42,583 nt of DNA from Clostridia bacterium (GTDB lineage Bacteria > Bacillota > Clostridia > Oscillospirales > Acutalibacteraceae). Positions 8,084-15,642 of the stretch are shown here, in pieces. The translations under genes were made by a program, and so were the position numbers. Under the pieces are notes generated by a model. That model saw nothing but the letters and a program-made list of their open reading frames with translations, was not told the DNA's origin and made no database searches. The DNA is taken from NCBI GenBank assembly GCA_017440755.1, contig JAFSGP010000013.1, positions 1 to 42,583 on the forward strand, in the 5' to 3' direction. Position 1 is the stretch's first letter, and the number at the start of each line of letters is the position of its first letter.

Positions 8084-8252
8084 GGTATATCATTATTCGT
8101 TTGTTCGTCGGTTTTTGCCGACGCCGTATTGGTTTAGTTAAAATTCATTAGTACATTGGTCTTCACCGAATGGTCGTTGTTTATATTCGTCTTACAGAGA
8201 CTATCTGTACATCGGAAAGCACCTTTTCTTCTGAATTTTTTGTCGAGGTTTC

Positions 8253-8333
8253 TTAATTAACTAAATCTTGGGACTCATTCCTTTCTGCATCAATTTTACG
8301 CTGCGAAACGGGCGGATTTTCGTTATTCGCCAT
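8253..8333 (-). CDS. Possible small protein, 26 residues, unknown
   Basis: ATG at 8333 is preceded by AAAGGGG about 10 nt upstream and followed by 25 codons to TAA at 8253. The peptide begins MANNENPPVSQRKIDAE and is hydrophilic, with no membrane segment or recognised motif. The unit has its own promoter ~70 bp upstream. The coding-like stretch just past the stop suggests a truncated gene rather than an intact micro-protein. Confidence 0.35.
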   Translation of the reverse strand: MANNENPPVSQRKIDAERNESQDLVN

Positions 8334-8401
8334 TGGAATCAGTCCCCTTTCTTTACCAACTACTTCTTGGTTATTTGTTTCTTTTGTCTTCCTCTGGCTA
8401 T

Positions 8402-8430
8402 AGTATAGCCGAAAATCCCGCCAATGTCTA
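8402..8430 (-). promoter_or_regulatory. Promoter of the orphan unit
   Basis: On the minus strand TAGACA (8425-8430), a 17-bp spacer and TATACT (8402-8407). Each hexamer differs from consensus at one position. Confidence 0.65.
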
Positions 8431-8507
8431 TTCGCAAAATACACAAGGAATTCGATAAATTTTCTACTACCACCTTTGCCTTGCTTTGTGTTATAATAGA
8501 TATGTTG

Positions 8508-8537
8508 GGGCGCGAAAGGATTGTTTCGCGCCCTTTT
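8508..8537 (+). terminator. Hairpin with T-run facing the plus strand
   Basis: A 10-bp stem GGGCGCGAAA / TTTCGCGCCC (8508-8517 with 8524-8533) followed by TTTTCG on the plus strand. No plus-strand gene precedes it. Only a TGT-TATAAT element at 8492-8497 lies upstream. It may back up the phosphoglucomutase terminator. Confidence 0.5.
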
Positions 8538-8547
8538 CGTATGCAAA

Positions 8548-8576
8548 AGCCGCAGGAGAAACCATCTCCTGCGGCT
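8548..8576 (-). terminator. Terminator of the phosphoglucomutase gene
   Basis: A 12-bp stem (8548-8559 with 8565-8576) with a 5-nt loop and a short U-run, just past the stop at 8584. Confidence 0.8.
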
Positions 8577-8583
8577 CTTTCTT

Positions 8584-10296
8584 TTATTTCAGCAATTCCT
8601 TCGCCTGCGCCAGCAGAGCCGTCTCCTGAGCGGCTGCCGCCGCGGGGTCGGTGCCGATGGCGGTGATATATGCCTTCACCTTCGGCTCGGTGCCGGAGGG
8701 ACGGATAATCAGTCCCGCGTTCCCCTCCAATGCATAGGAAAGCACGTTGGACTTCGGCAGTGCGATAGCTGCCGTCTGCCCCGTCACGCAGTCGGTGCGC
8801 AGCTGCCGTCCGTAGTCGGCAACCGAAAGCACCTTGCAGCCCGCCAACACAGCAGGCGGGTTTTCCCGCAAGCCGCTCATCAGCTGCTCCATGGCAATCA
8901 TACCCTGCTCACCCTCAAAGGCCACGTTAACCACCGAATGGCAGTAATATCCGTGCTCCCGATACAGCTGCTCCATTCGCTGGAGCAAAGTCAAGCCCTG
9001 CTCGTGGTAGTAGGAGGCCATCTCCACAATAAGCATAGAGGCCACCACCGCGTCCTTATCCCGCACGTAGCTGCCTGCCAGATAGCCGTAGCTCTCCTCA
9101 AAGCCGAACACAAACCGCTGCGCCTGTCCTGCCTGCTCCAGCAGACCCGCCTGCTCGCCGATGTACTTAAAGCCGGTGAGCAAATCCCGCATTTCGCACC
9201 CGTATTTGGTGGCAATCGCCGTAGCCAGATTGCTGGTAACCAGAGATTTGACCGTCACAGGATTCTGCGGCAAGGTGCCGTTTGCCGTGCGGCAGGCCAG
9301 AATGTAATCCAACAGCAGACAGCCCACCTGGTTGCCGGTCATCAGCGTATACGCTTCTCCGTCCCGCACCGCAATACCTACACGGTCGGCATCGGGGTCG
9401 GTAGCCAGCAACAGGTCAGCGGGCTGTTTCTCCGCCAGTGCCAAGGCGCACTCGAAGGCCTGTCGAATCTCAGGGTTGGGGTACGGTGCCGTGGGAAAAT
9501 TGCCGTCCGGCAGCTCCTGCTCGGGGACCACCGTCACCTGCTGTATCCCCACCCGTCGCAGAATCTCCCGCACCGGTACGTTGCCGGTGCCGTTGAGGGG
9601 GGTGTATATCACGGACAGCCCTGCGCGGGCGCTCACCGCAGGGTTCACCTGCTGTGCCAGCACCTGCTCGTAATAGCTGTCCAGCAGCTCCTGCCCCACC
9701 AGGCGGATATGCCCGTCCGCCACAGCCGCCTCGTAGTCCGCCACCTGCACGTCCGCAAACATATCCAGAGCGCGAATGCAGGCGGTGACCGCGTTGGCAT
9801 CGTTATCCGTCATCTGGCAACCGTCGGAACCGTAACATTTATAGCCATTATACTTGGCAGGGTTGTGGCTGGCGGTTACCATAATGCCCGCCTGACAGCC
9901 GTAATACCGCACCGCGTAGCTGAGCACCGGCGTGGGCTGTAGCTGCGGGAACAGATATACGGTAATATCCGCCGCCGCCAGCACCCGCGCCGCCTCCTTG
10001 GCAAACAGGTCGGACTTAATGCGGGAATCGTAGGCAATCGCCACCGCCGCCTGTCCCTGTGCTTTCAGGTGGTTTGCCAGCCCCTGCGTCGCCTTGCGAA
10101 CCGTGTAAATATTCATACGATTGTCGCCGGCGCCGATAACCCCGCGCAGACCCGCCGTTCCGAAGCTCAGCTCCTGATAGAAGCGGTCGCGAATCTCCGC
10201 GTCCTGCCCGCTGATTGCCTGCAGCTCGGCGGTTAAATCCGCATCCTCGGTGGCACAGCGGCACCACAGCTCGTACTTACTCATAATATCTGTCAT
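8584..10296 (-). CDS. Alpha-phosphoglucomutase / phosphomannomutase
   Basis: 570 residues, matching the long PgcA/PGM2-like bacterial subgroup. The phosphoserine loop TASHNPAKYNGYK (Ser143), the metal loop DPDADRVGIAV, the sugar-binding FGFEESYGY and the C-terminal phosphate loop RPSGTEPKVK are all visible. The enzyme interconverts glucose-1-phosphate and glucose-6-phosphate (or the mannose pair). That supplies nucleotide-sugar precursors, which fits the exopolysaccharide operon just upstream. Start 10296 has AGGAGG 8 nt upstream; ATG at 10284 is an alternative without its own SD. It has its own promoter and terminator. Confidence 0.94.
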   Translation of the reverse strand: MTDIMSKYELWCRCATEDADLTAELQAISGQDAEIRDRFYQELSFGTAGLRGVIGAGDNRMNIYTVRKATQGLANHLKAQGQAAVAIAYDSRIKSDLFAKEAARVLAAADITVYLFPQLQPTPVLSYAVRYYGCQAGIMVTASHNPAKYNGYKCYGSDGCQMTDNDANAVTACIRALDMFADVQVADYEAAVADGHIRLVGQELLDSYYEQVLAQQVNPAVSARAGLSVIYTPLNGTGNVPVREILRRVGIQQVTVVPEQELPDGNFPTAPYPNPEIRQAFECALALAEKQPADLLLATDPDADRVGIAVRDGEAYTLMTGNQVGCLLLDYILACRTANGTLPQNPVTVKSLVTSNLATAIATKYGCEMRDLLTGFKYIGEQAGLLEQAGQAQRFVFGFEESYGYLAGSYVRDKDAVVASMLIVEMASYYHEQGLTLLQRMEQLYREHGYYCHSVVNVAFEGEQGMIAMEQLMSGLRENPPAVLAGCKVLSVADYGRQLRTDCVTGQTAAIALPKSNVLSYALEGNAGLIIRPSGTEPKVKAYITAIGTDPAAAAAQETALLAQAKELLK

Positions 10297-10335
10297 ATTA
10301 GCAACCTCCTATGTATATGGTTGGCGTACAAATAC

Positions 10336-10364
10336 AGTATAGCATAAAAATCCGCCGCCCACAA
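10336..10364 (-). promoter_or_regulatory. Promoter of the phosphoglucomutase gene
   Basis: On the minus strand TTGTGG (10359-10364), a 17-bp spacer ending in TGC (extended -10), and TATACT (10336-10341). Confidence 0.65.
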
Positions 10365-10390
10365 TAATAAAATATTGCAATCCGAAAACA

Positions 10391-10433
10391 AAAAAGAAAA
10401 AGGCTTAACTTACCGTCAAGCCTTTTTCTTTTT
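10391..10433 (-). terminator. Terminator of the exopolysaccharide control operon
   Basis: A 16-bp A/T-flanked stem (10391-10406 with 10418-10433) around an 11-nt loop. It abuts the stop of the dehydratase gene and may act in both directions. Confidence 0.8.
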
Positions 10434-12373
10434 TACACCGTTATTGGCTGCTCCTCTTCAGCAGGAATACGGTGGTCAGCCACCGCCTGACTGTTGACCT
10501 CCTCCGGGGTCTTGAAGGTGGGGACAATGCGCCGCATCGTCGCCACAATCTCCTCCACGTTCTCGGTAGCAATCACGTCCCGCAGCGCCATCAGGTTGCG
10601 CTCCATCTCCTCGTTGGGAATGGATTCCTGCTGTTCGATAAAAATCTTATTATACCGCGTCGCCGTCAAGGTGTCGCTATTCATCAGCAATTCCTCATAC
10701 AGCTTTTCGCCCGGGCGCAGACCCGTTTCGATAATATCCACGTCCACGTAGGGGGTAAGACCCGCTAAACGCACAAGATTTTCTGCCAAATCCAGAATTT
10801 TAACAGGTTCGCCCATATCCAGCACAAACACTTGGGCGCCCTCCGCCATGGCGCCAGCCTGCATCACCAGCTGCGCCGCCTCCGGAATGGTCATAAAATA
10901 ACGGATAATCCGTCGGTCGGTAACCGTCAACGGTCCGCCATTCGCCAGCTGCCGCTTAAACAGCGGAATCACCGACCCGTTGGACCCCAACACGTTGCCA
11001 AACCGCACCGCTGCAAACACCGTGCGGCTAATCTCCTGCATGCTCTGCACCACCATCTCGCACAGTCGCTTGCTGGCGCCCATAACGTTGGTGGGGTTAA
11101 CCGCCTTGTCGGTGGAAATAAGCACAAACTTCTCCGCACCATATGCATCTGCGGCCTGCGCCACGTTGTAGGTGCCGAACACGTTGTTCTTGATAGCCTC
11201 CTCCGGGCAGCCCTCCATCAGCGGGACGTGCTTATGTGCCGCGGCATGGAACACAATCTGCGGACGATAGCGGCGGAACAACAGCTGCACCTTGTCCGCA
11301 TCGCGCACCGAAGCAATCTCTACACACAAATCCAGCTTGTCACCATACAGCTGGCGCAATTCCTGCTGCAAATCGTAGGCGTTATTCTCGTAAATATCCA
11401 CCACAATCAAGCGCTTGGGATGCTGCGCCGCAATCTGTCGGCACAGCTCCGAGCCGATAGACCCGCCGCCGCCGGTGACCATAACCACCTTCTCCGACAG
11501 GAATTCGTAGATTTCTTTGTTGGTGAAATCCACCATCTCGCGACCCAACAAATCGCTGGGCTCTACCTCGCGAACGTGCCCCATCAGGTTGCCCGTATCG
11601 TCGGACAACTGCTGGTCGATATTCGGCATAATTCGCACGCGGCTTCCCGTCCGGCTGCACAAATGCAGAATCTCCCGTTTGCGCTCCTCTTCCAAGCTGG
11701 GAATCGCTATGATAATCTCTTTGACTTCCGTTTCGCTCAGATGCTCTGTCATGGAGGAAATCGGACCGTAAACAGGAATTCCCCGCACGTGGGCCCTTTG
11801 TTTCATGGGGTCGTCATCCAAAAAGCATACCACGTCGTATGTACAATCCGGATCCCGCCGAATCTCATCCACCAGCGCGACGCCCACGTCTCCGGCACCA
11901 ATAATGGCCACCTTCGTCTTTGCGCGTTTATTATAGCTGTGCAGCCGTATCATCTGACGACCATACCGATATACAAAGCGGAATACCCACATGGATACCA
12001 GCGTCAGCAGCATAATAAAGAGCTGCATACGCAAAGAGCACTCCATGCTTTCGTCTATCAGCAGATAGTTGCCTAACGCATACAACACGTTGCCGCATAT
12101 CAGCGCTAAGAACTGCAGCAGATACTCCTTGCTGCCGGCATAACGCCACAGGCTATCGTAACATCCAAATACCATGAGAAACAGGCTGTTACAGCCCACC
12201 AGCAGCAACCAGTGCCACCACCATATCTCCGTGGGCAGCTCATAAATCGAGCCCTGCAAAACGACAGCCGACACAAAAAACATAAGGGATATCAGAAAAA
12301 CATCGACCAAAAACAACACATAACGACGATAAGGGTAGACGCCCGCAAGAAAACCCTTTTCTCTCTTGCTCAC
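10433..12373 (-). CDS. CapD/WbpM-family nucleotide-sugar 4,6-dehydratase, membrane-bound
   Basis: 646 residues. Four to five membrane helices lie at ~15-135. A Rossmann CoA-binding-like domain follows (VAIIGAGDVG at ~155-164), then the SDR domain from ~295 with TGGGGSIG (300-307), HAAAHKHVPLME (377-388) and the catalytic segment STDKAVNPTNVMGASKR (~420-436). The missing SDR tyrosine is replaced by Met, as is typical of this group. Homologues (PglF, WbpM) convert UDP-GlcNAc to the 4-keto-6-deoxy sugar, the first step to bacillosamine or QuiNAc-type sugars. Start is GTG at 12373 with AGGAGG upstream. Last gene of the exopolysaccharide control operon. Confidence 0.93.
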   Translation of the reverse strand: MSKREKGFLAGVYPYRRYVLFLVDVFLISLMFFVSAVVLQGSIYELPTEIWWWHWLLLVGCNSLFLMVFGCYDSLWRYAGSKEYLLQFLALICGNVLYALGNYLLIDESMECSLRMQLFIMLLTLVSMWVFRFVYRYGRQMIRLHSYNKRAKTKVAIIGAGDVGVALVDEIRRDPDCTYDVVCFLDDDPMKQRAHVRGIPVYGPISSMTEHLSETEVKEIIIAIPSLEEERKREILHLCSRTGSRVRIMPNIDQQLSDDTGNLMGHVREVEPSDLLGREMVDFTNKEIYEFLSEKVVMVTGGGGSIGSELCRQIAAQHPKRLIVVDIYENNAYDLQQELRQLYGDKLDLCVEIASVRDADKVQLLFRRYRPQIVFHAAAHKHVPLMEGCPEEAIKNNVFGTYNVAQAADAYGAEKFVLISTDKAVNPTNVMGASKRLCEMVVQSMQEISRTVFAAVRFGNVLGSNGSVIPLFKRQLANGGPLTVTDRRIIRYFMTIPEAAQLVMQAGAMAEGAQVFVLDMGEPVKILDLAENLVRLAGLTPYVDVDIIETGLRPGEKLYEELLMNSDTLTATRYNKIFIEQQESIPNEEMERNLMALRDVIATENVEEIVATMRRIVPTFKTPEEVNSQAVADHRIPAEEEQPITV

Positions 12374-12395
12374 GATTTGGTCCCTCCTGTTACAC

Positions 12396-13091
12396 TTATA
12401 ATTCGGGCAAAATCTTCGTTGTTCTCTCTACACTATCAAGCCACAGCCGACCGATTCGACTGCGGGATAACGTCCGCACCGCTTTCTCCATCTGCGGGGC
12501 GCGGGTATCGGCGTTGTGCATATCGGTGCCCAACACCATACGGTCAGGGGCTTTCAGCCACTTCGCTATGCTATGCAGCCGAAAACCGCTCGTCAAAGAA
12601 TCGCAATCCAGCTGCACTACCACGTCAGGTAAATCCAGCAGCTGTGCCATATTTTGCTTGGTATACCAAGGTATATACCGCTCCAGATGGGCCAGCACCA
12701 CGGTAAGTCCCTGCACCAATATAATGTTCTCCAGCTCCTCCACCAGCCAATAGGGCATAGTGGAAAAGGGGAATTCCACCAGCAGCAGATTCGTCCCCTG
12801 CATGCAAAACGGACGCCAATCCACCTTAGACATGCCTTCCCACACAAGCACCTCTGCGCCTAACAGCAGCTGAGGATACTGCGCGTTCAAGGCGGGCAGC
12901 AGCTGCTCGTAACGGTTCTGCCGACGCGCAAAAAAGCTTTCCGTGGTATCCTCTGCAGCATAGAAATGGGGGGTAGCCACCACCGTATCCACTCCCTGTC
13001 GCCCCGCCTGCTCCAGCATAGCCAGCGCCATCGGTACGTCCTTGGCACCGTCATCCATCGCCGGCAGAACGTGGGAGTGATAATCAATCAT
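12396..13091 (-). CDS. cpsB: CpsB/YwqE-type protein tyrosine phosphatase (PHP fold)
   Basis: 231 residues. The PHP motifs MIDYHSHVLPAMDDGAKD (1-18), VATPHFY, GAEVLVWEG, LAHLERY and LGTDMHN are visible, matching the Mn2+-dependent phosphatases CpsB, YwqE and Wzb4. It removes phosphate from the Tyr-rich tail of the partner kinase CpsD and so sets polysaccharide chain length and export. Start 13091 is internal to a longer open frame; the AAGGAA site and the 8-bp overlap with the kinase stop support it. Downstream of cpsD, upstream of capD. Confidence 0.92.
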   Translation of the reverse strand: MIDYHSHVLPAMDDGAKDVPMALAMLEQAGRQGVDTVVATPHFYAAEDTTESFFARRQNRYEQLLPALNAQYPQLLLGAEVLVWEGMSKVDWRPFCMQGTNLLLVEFPFSTMPYWLVEELENIILVQGLTVVLAHLERYIPWYTKQNMAQLLDLPDVVVQLDCDSLTSGFRLHSIAKWLKAPDRMVLGTDMHNADTRAPQMEKAVRTLSRSRIGRLWLDSVERTTKILPEL

Positions 13092-13929
13092 TTTCCGATT
13101 CCTTTTCCGCCTGCTTCTCCTTATCGGCGGAATAGGCATAATCATAGGCACGGTAATACCGGCCGCCGTAGCGGCCATACTTGCCGTAGCGGCCATACTT
13201 GCCGTAGCGACCATACTTGCCGTAGCGACCATAGCCCAGCATCTGCTCTTGCTGCACGTCGGTCAGCACCACGCCCAACAGCGGGGCAGAGGTGGCCGAA
13301 ATGCTGTCAACCGTATCCGCCAGCTCGTCATAGGTGGTTTGCTTTTGACGGGCAACCAGAAGCAGACCCGCCGCCTTAGGTGCCACAACCAGAGCATCGG
13401 TCACGATACCGATGGGAGGCATATCCACCAACACGTAGTCGTAGCGGCTCTCCAGCTCGGCAATCAGCTCGTCCATACGGTGAGAACCCAACAGCTCCGA
13501 GGGGTTGGGAGGAATCGTACCCGCAGGAATCACGTCTAAATTCGTCTTAACCTCTTTGCAGATGCACTCGTCCAGCTTGTTCTGTCCGCTGAGAATCTTA
13601 GACAAACCCATGGTGCGGGACAGCTTAAAATTGCGGTGCTGGGTAGGCTTACGCATATCTGCGTCCACCAGTACCACGTGGGCGCCGGTCTGCGCCATAA
13701 CGATAGCCAGGTTCGCACTCAGCGTCGATTTACCCGCGCTGGGCTCGGCGCTGGAGAACACCACCGTGCGCTTGTCCGAGGTGGACAAAGCAAACAGCAG
13801 GTTGGTACGAATCATTTTGTAGGCCTCGGATACCTGAAAGGAAATCCGCTTGGAGGGAGTCATCGCCTTTTCGGCGGCAGCCTGCTTAGCCTCGGTGGTC
13901 ATTTCCACCTTGTTCGCTTTTTTAGCCAT
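13084..13929 (-). CDS. cpsD: CpsD/YwqD-type bacterial tyrosine kinase
   Basis: 281 residues. Walker A (SAEPSAGKST) lies near residue 60, Walker A' (VVLVDADMRKP) near 90 and Walker B (YVLVDMPPIG) near 155, as in BY-kinases of Firmicutes where catalytic and membrane-activator parts are separate proteins. The C-terminus is a striking Tyr-rich tail (GYGRYGKYGRYGKYGR..., then RYYRAYDYAYS), the autophosphorylation cluster. The activator is the Wzz-like protein encoded immediately upstream (8-bp overlap). Start 13929 follows a G-rich SD. The tail is longer and more repetitive than in classical CpsD. Confidence 0.93.
   Translation of the reverse strand: MAKKANKVEMTTEAKQAAAEKAMTPSKRISFQVSEAYKMIRTNLLFALSTSDKRTVVFSSAEPSAGKSTLSANLAIVMAQTGAHVVLVDADMRKPTQHRNFKLSRTMGLSKILSGQNKLDECICKEVKTNLDVIPAGTIPPNPSELLGSHRMDELIAELESRYDYVLVDMPPIGIVTDALVVAPKAAGLLLVARQKQTTYDELADTVDSISATSAPLLGVVLTDVQQEQMLGYGRYGKYGRYGKYGRYGKYGRYGGRYYRAYDYAYSADKEKQAEKESEND
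13165..13236. repeat. Tandem 18-bp repeats encoding the Tyr-rich kinase tail
   Basis: Four adjacent 18-bp units (gccgtagcggccatactt and variants) encode Tyr-Gly-Arg/Lys hexapeptides in the CpsD C-terminus. The last unit diverges at its end. Slippage here would change the number of phosphorylatable tyrosines. Confidence 0.88.
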
Positions 13930-14662
13930 AGTATCCGTTGCCCCCTTTCTTCTTAGACGACTGGCCGGGGTGCAGGTCGGGCACCGAGCCCAGCACCGGC
14001 ACGTTCAATCGTATACGGATATCCTGCTCGCTCTTAATGGTGTTGTCCAGCATGTTGAGCAGCAGGAACAACCCATAGGCCAGCACGCAGCCAATGACAC
14101 CGCCGATAAACGCGGTGCGCAACGAGCCGGAGCTGACGCGAGTGCCCAGATTGGCACTATCCACCGGGTTGATGGAACCCAGATTCAGCATTACCTTCTT
14201 GATTTTGGCAGGAGCCGTCGCCATAATCGCATCGCAAATCGCCTTGCAAAGCGCCGGGTCACTGGTGGTGGCGCGAATCTCCATCAACGCACTTTCGTCC
14301 TTGGAGGACATGCGCAAGGTAGCGCGAATTTGCTTATTCGTCAGGTCGTAGCCCTGCTGATGCAGGATTACCGCCACGTCGTCGATAATCATATTCGACT
14401 TCAGCAAGGCTATGTACTCGTTAACCATCTGCTGCGATGCCGTCAGGCCGGTAGAACTAATACCCGCCGTCGTGCTGGCCGTCCCGTTGTCAGTGGTGGT
14501 CAGGTTCATCACGTACATGGAGCAGGTGGACGCATAAGAATCCTCCACAAAGAACTCTTTATAGCCGCCAAACAATACCGCCAAAATGATGCCGAAAATC
14601 AAAATCCATTTCAGATTTTGGAGCAGCACGTCTACGAGCGTCTTCAAATTCAATTCTTGCAT
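13922..14662 (-). CDS. Wzz/YveK-type polysaccharide chain-length regulator and kinase activator
   Basis: 246 residues with a membrane helix near 20-40 (WILIFGIILAVLFGG), a long extracytoplasmic middle region and a second helix near 185-210 (FIGGVIGCVLAYGLFLLL). The C-terminal cytoplasmic segment (RIRLNVPVLGSVPDL, KKKGGNGYYG) is of the type that binds the CpsD kinase. It controls polymer length and kinase activity at the membrane. Start 14662 has a GAGGCGAT site; the upstream ATG at 14716 lies at the predicted transcript start and is rejected. First gene of the four-gene operon. Confidence 0.9.
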   Translation of the reverse strand: MQELNLKTLVDVLLQNLKWILIFGIILAVLFGGYKEFFVEDSYASTCSMYVMNLTTTDNGTASTTAGISSTGLTASQQMVNEYIALLKSNMIIDDVAVILHQQGYDLTNKQIRATLRMSSKDESALMEIRATTSDPALCKAICDAIMATAPAKIKKVMLNLGSINPVDSANLGTRVSSGSLRTAFIGGVIGCVLAYGLFLLLNMLDNTIKSEQDIRIRLNVPVLGSVPDLHPGQSSKKKGGNGYYG

Positions 14663-14724
14663 AGTATCGCCTCTGCCTTTCGTATTATTAAGATATCCGT
14701 ACCCACAGACACCCATTCTTTATT

Positions 14725-14753
14725 ATTATACCTATAAAATCAGCAACTGTCAA
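14725..14753 (-). promoter_or_regulatory. Consensus sigma-A promoter of the exopolysaccharide operon
   Basis: Perfect TTGACA (14748-14753), 17-bp spacer and TATAAT (14725-14730) on the minus strand, giving a ~55-nt leader before the Wzz-like gene. Divergent from the metallophosphoesterase promoter. Confidence 0.92.
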
Positions 14754-14791
14754 TGCGCTTTTTGTTTAGATTGCAAATTATATTTTCCTCT

Positions 14792-14819
14792 TTCAAAATC
14801 TGCCGCTTTGTGGTAAAAT
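14792..14819 (+). promoter_or_regulatory. Candidate promoter of the metallophosphoesterase-YitT operon
   Basis: TTCAAA (14792-14797), a 16-bp spacer ending TGG, and TAAAAT (14814-14819). The -35 is weak; the TGG before the -10 may compensate. Confidence 0.5.
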
Positions 14820-14850
14820 ATAAAGAAAACACGGAAAGGAGCGGACGTCT

Positions 14851-15633
14851 ATGCTGCGACCCAGCCGTACCAAAACGATGATTCACAGCCTAATGGCATT
14901 GGACCACCCCTTCAATCGGATACAAACCGATCCGCTGGTGATCCCCTGCCCGCGGCTGCCCGCCGCCTTTCAGCTGGCGCGTATCGCGGTGGTGGCAGAC
15001 GTGCATCTGCCGGATAACTTGATATCCATAGAGCGCATCGCCCAGTGTGTGGCGTTGCAAAAGCCGGACGCCATCTTTCTGCCCGGTGACCTGACCAACA
15101 GCTACACCGACTTTGATGCCGTAGGACTGCGCCGCCTGGCGCAGGCGCTCACCCCCATTGCGCCCTGCTTCGCCATTCCCGGCAACCACGAGCTACGGCT
15201 GGAACGGGAGCCCTTATACGGCGAGATACTCACAGCCTGCGGTGTACACTATATGTGCGACAGCTACGCCGACTGGCATAAGGACGGGCAGACCCTGCGC
15301 CTGTTCGGCATGGGACGGCGGCGTCCCGCTCCCCTGCAGGTGGAGAACCAGCCGTCCATTGTGCTGGCGCACAAGCCGGAACGGTTGCCCTATTACGAAA
15401 ACGCCCGCTGGGACGCGGTAATCTGCGGTCACGCCCACGGCGGACAGGTACGGGTGGGCAACCACGCCCTCTACGCGCCGGGGCAGGGCTTTTTCCCCAA
15501 GTATACAGGCGGCATCTACACCGCCGGCAACACCGTTATGGCGGTTAGTCGCGGGCTGGGCAACAGCTCCTTACCTTGGCGGTTAGGAAACCACCCCCAC
15601 CTGCCCGTTGTTCTGTTAGTCAACAAACCATAG
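14851..15633 (+). CDS. Metallophosphoesterase (YkuE/YaeI-like)
   Basis: 260 residues with the full calcineurin-like motif set: VVADVHL (D-x-H), LPGDLTN (GD), IPGNHEL (GNH[E/D]), and ICGHAHGGQ (GH-x-GG). The closest recognised group is the YkuE/YaeI branch, some members of which cleave lipid-linked phosphoesters; the true substrate is unknown. No signal peptide is clear, although YkuE homologues are often exported. The SD AAAGGAG precedes ATG 14851. The YitT gene follows after 9 bp, so they are co-transcribed. Confidence 0.88.
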   Translation: MLRPSRTKTMIHSLMALDHPFNRIQTDPLVIPCPRLPAAFQLARIAVVADVHLPDNLISIERIAQCVALQKPDAIFLPGDLTNSYTDFDAVGLRRLAQALTPIAPCFAIPGNHELRLEREPLYGEILTACGVHYMCDSYADWHKDGQTLRLFGMGRRRPAPLQVENQPSIVLAHKPERLPYYENARWDAVICGHAHGGQVRVGNHALYAPGQGFFPKYTGGIYTAGNTVMAVSRGLGNSSLPWRLGNHPHLPVVLLVNKP

Positions 15634-15642
15634 GAGGTCCCT

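Larger units (their letters stand above)
7987..8430 (-). other. Orphan transcription unit / decayed coding region between HAD and phosphoglucomutase genes
   Basis: Between 7927 and 8583 there is no normal-length gene. On the minus strand a promoter (8402-8430) leads into a 26-codon ORF with a ribosome site (8253-8333). Coding-like sequence follows, interrupted in the same frame by TAA at 8253 and again after ~23 codons (peptide ETSTKNSEEKVLSDVQIVSV...). Two terminator hairpins end the unit. It could be a regulatory RNA of ~330-400 nt, a small-protein gene with a long 3' UTR, or the debris of a mobile-element gene. No known RNA family was recognised. Confidence 0.45.

Noticed and set aside
8040..8400. 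tmRNA, 6S RNA or RNase P RNA
   Set aside because: There is no tRNA-like acceptor end or ALAA-type tag, no pairing of 5' and 3' ends as in 6S RNA, and no RNase P core motifs.
8521..9942. 473-codon plus-strand open frame
   Set aside because: Antisense to phosphoglucomutase with His/Arg/Gln-rich shadow composition; the opposite strand has complete catalytic motifs.
10832..12076. 414-codon plus-strand open frame
   Set aside because: Mirror frame of the CapD dehydratase; no recognisable domain or SD.
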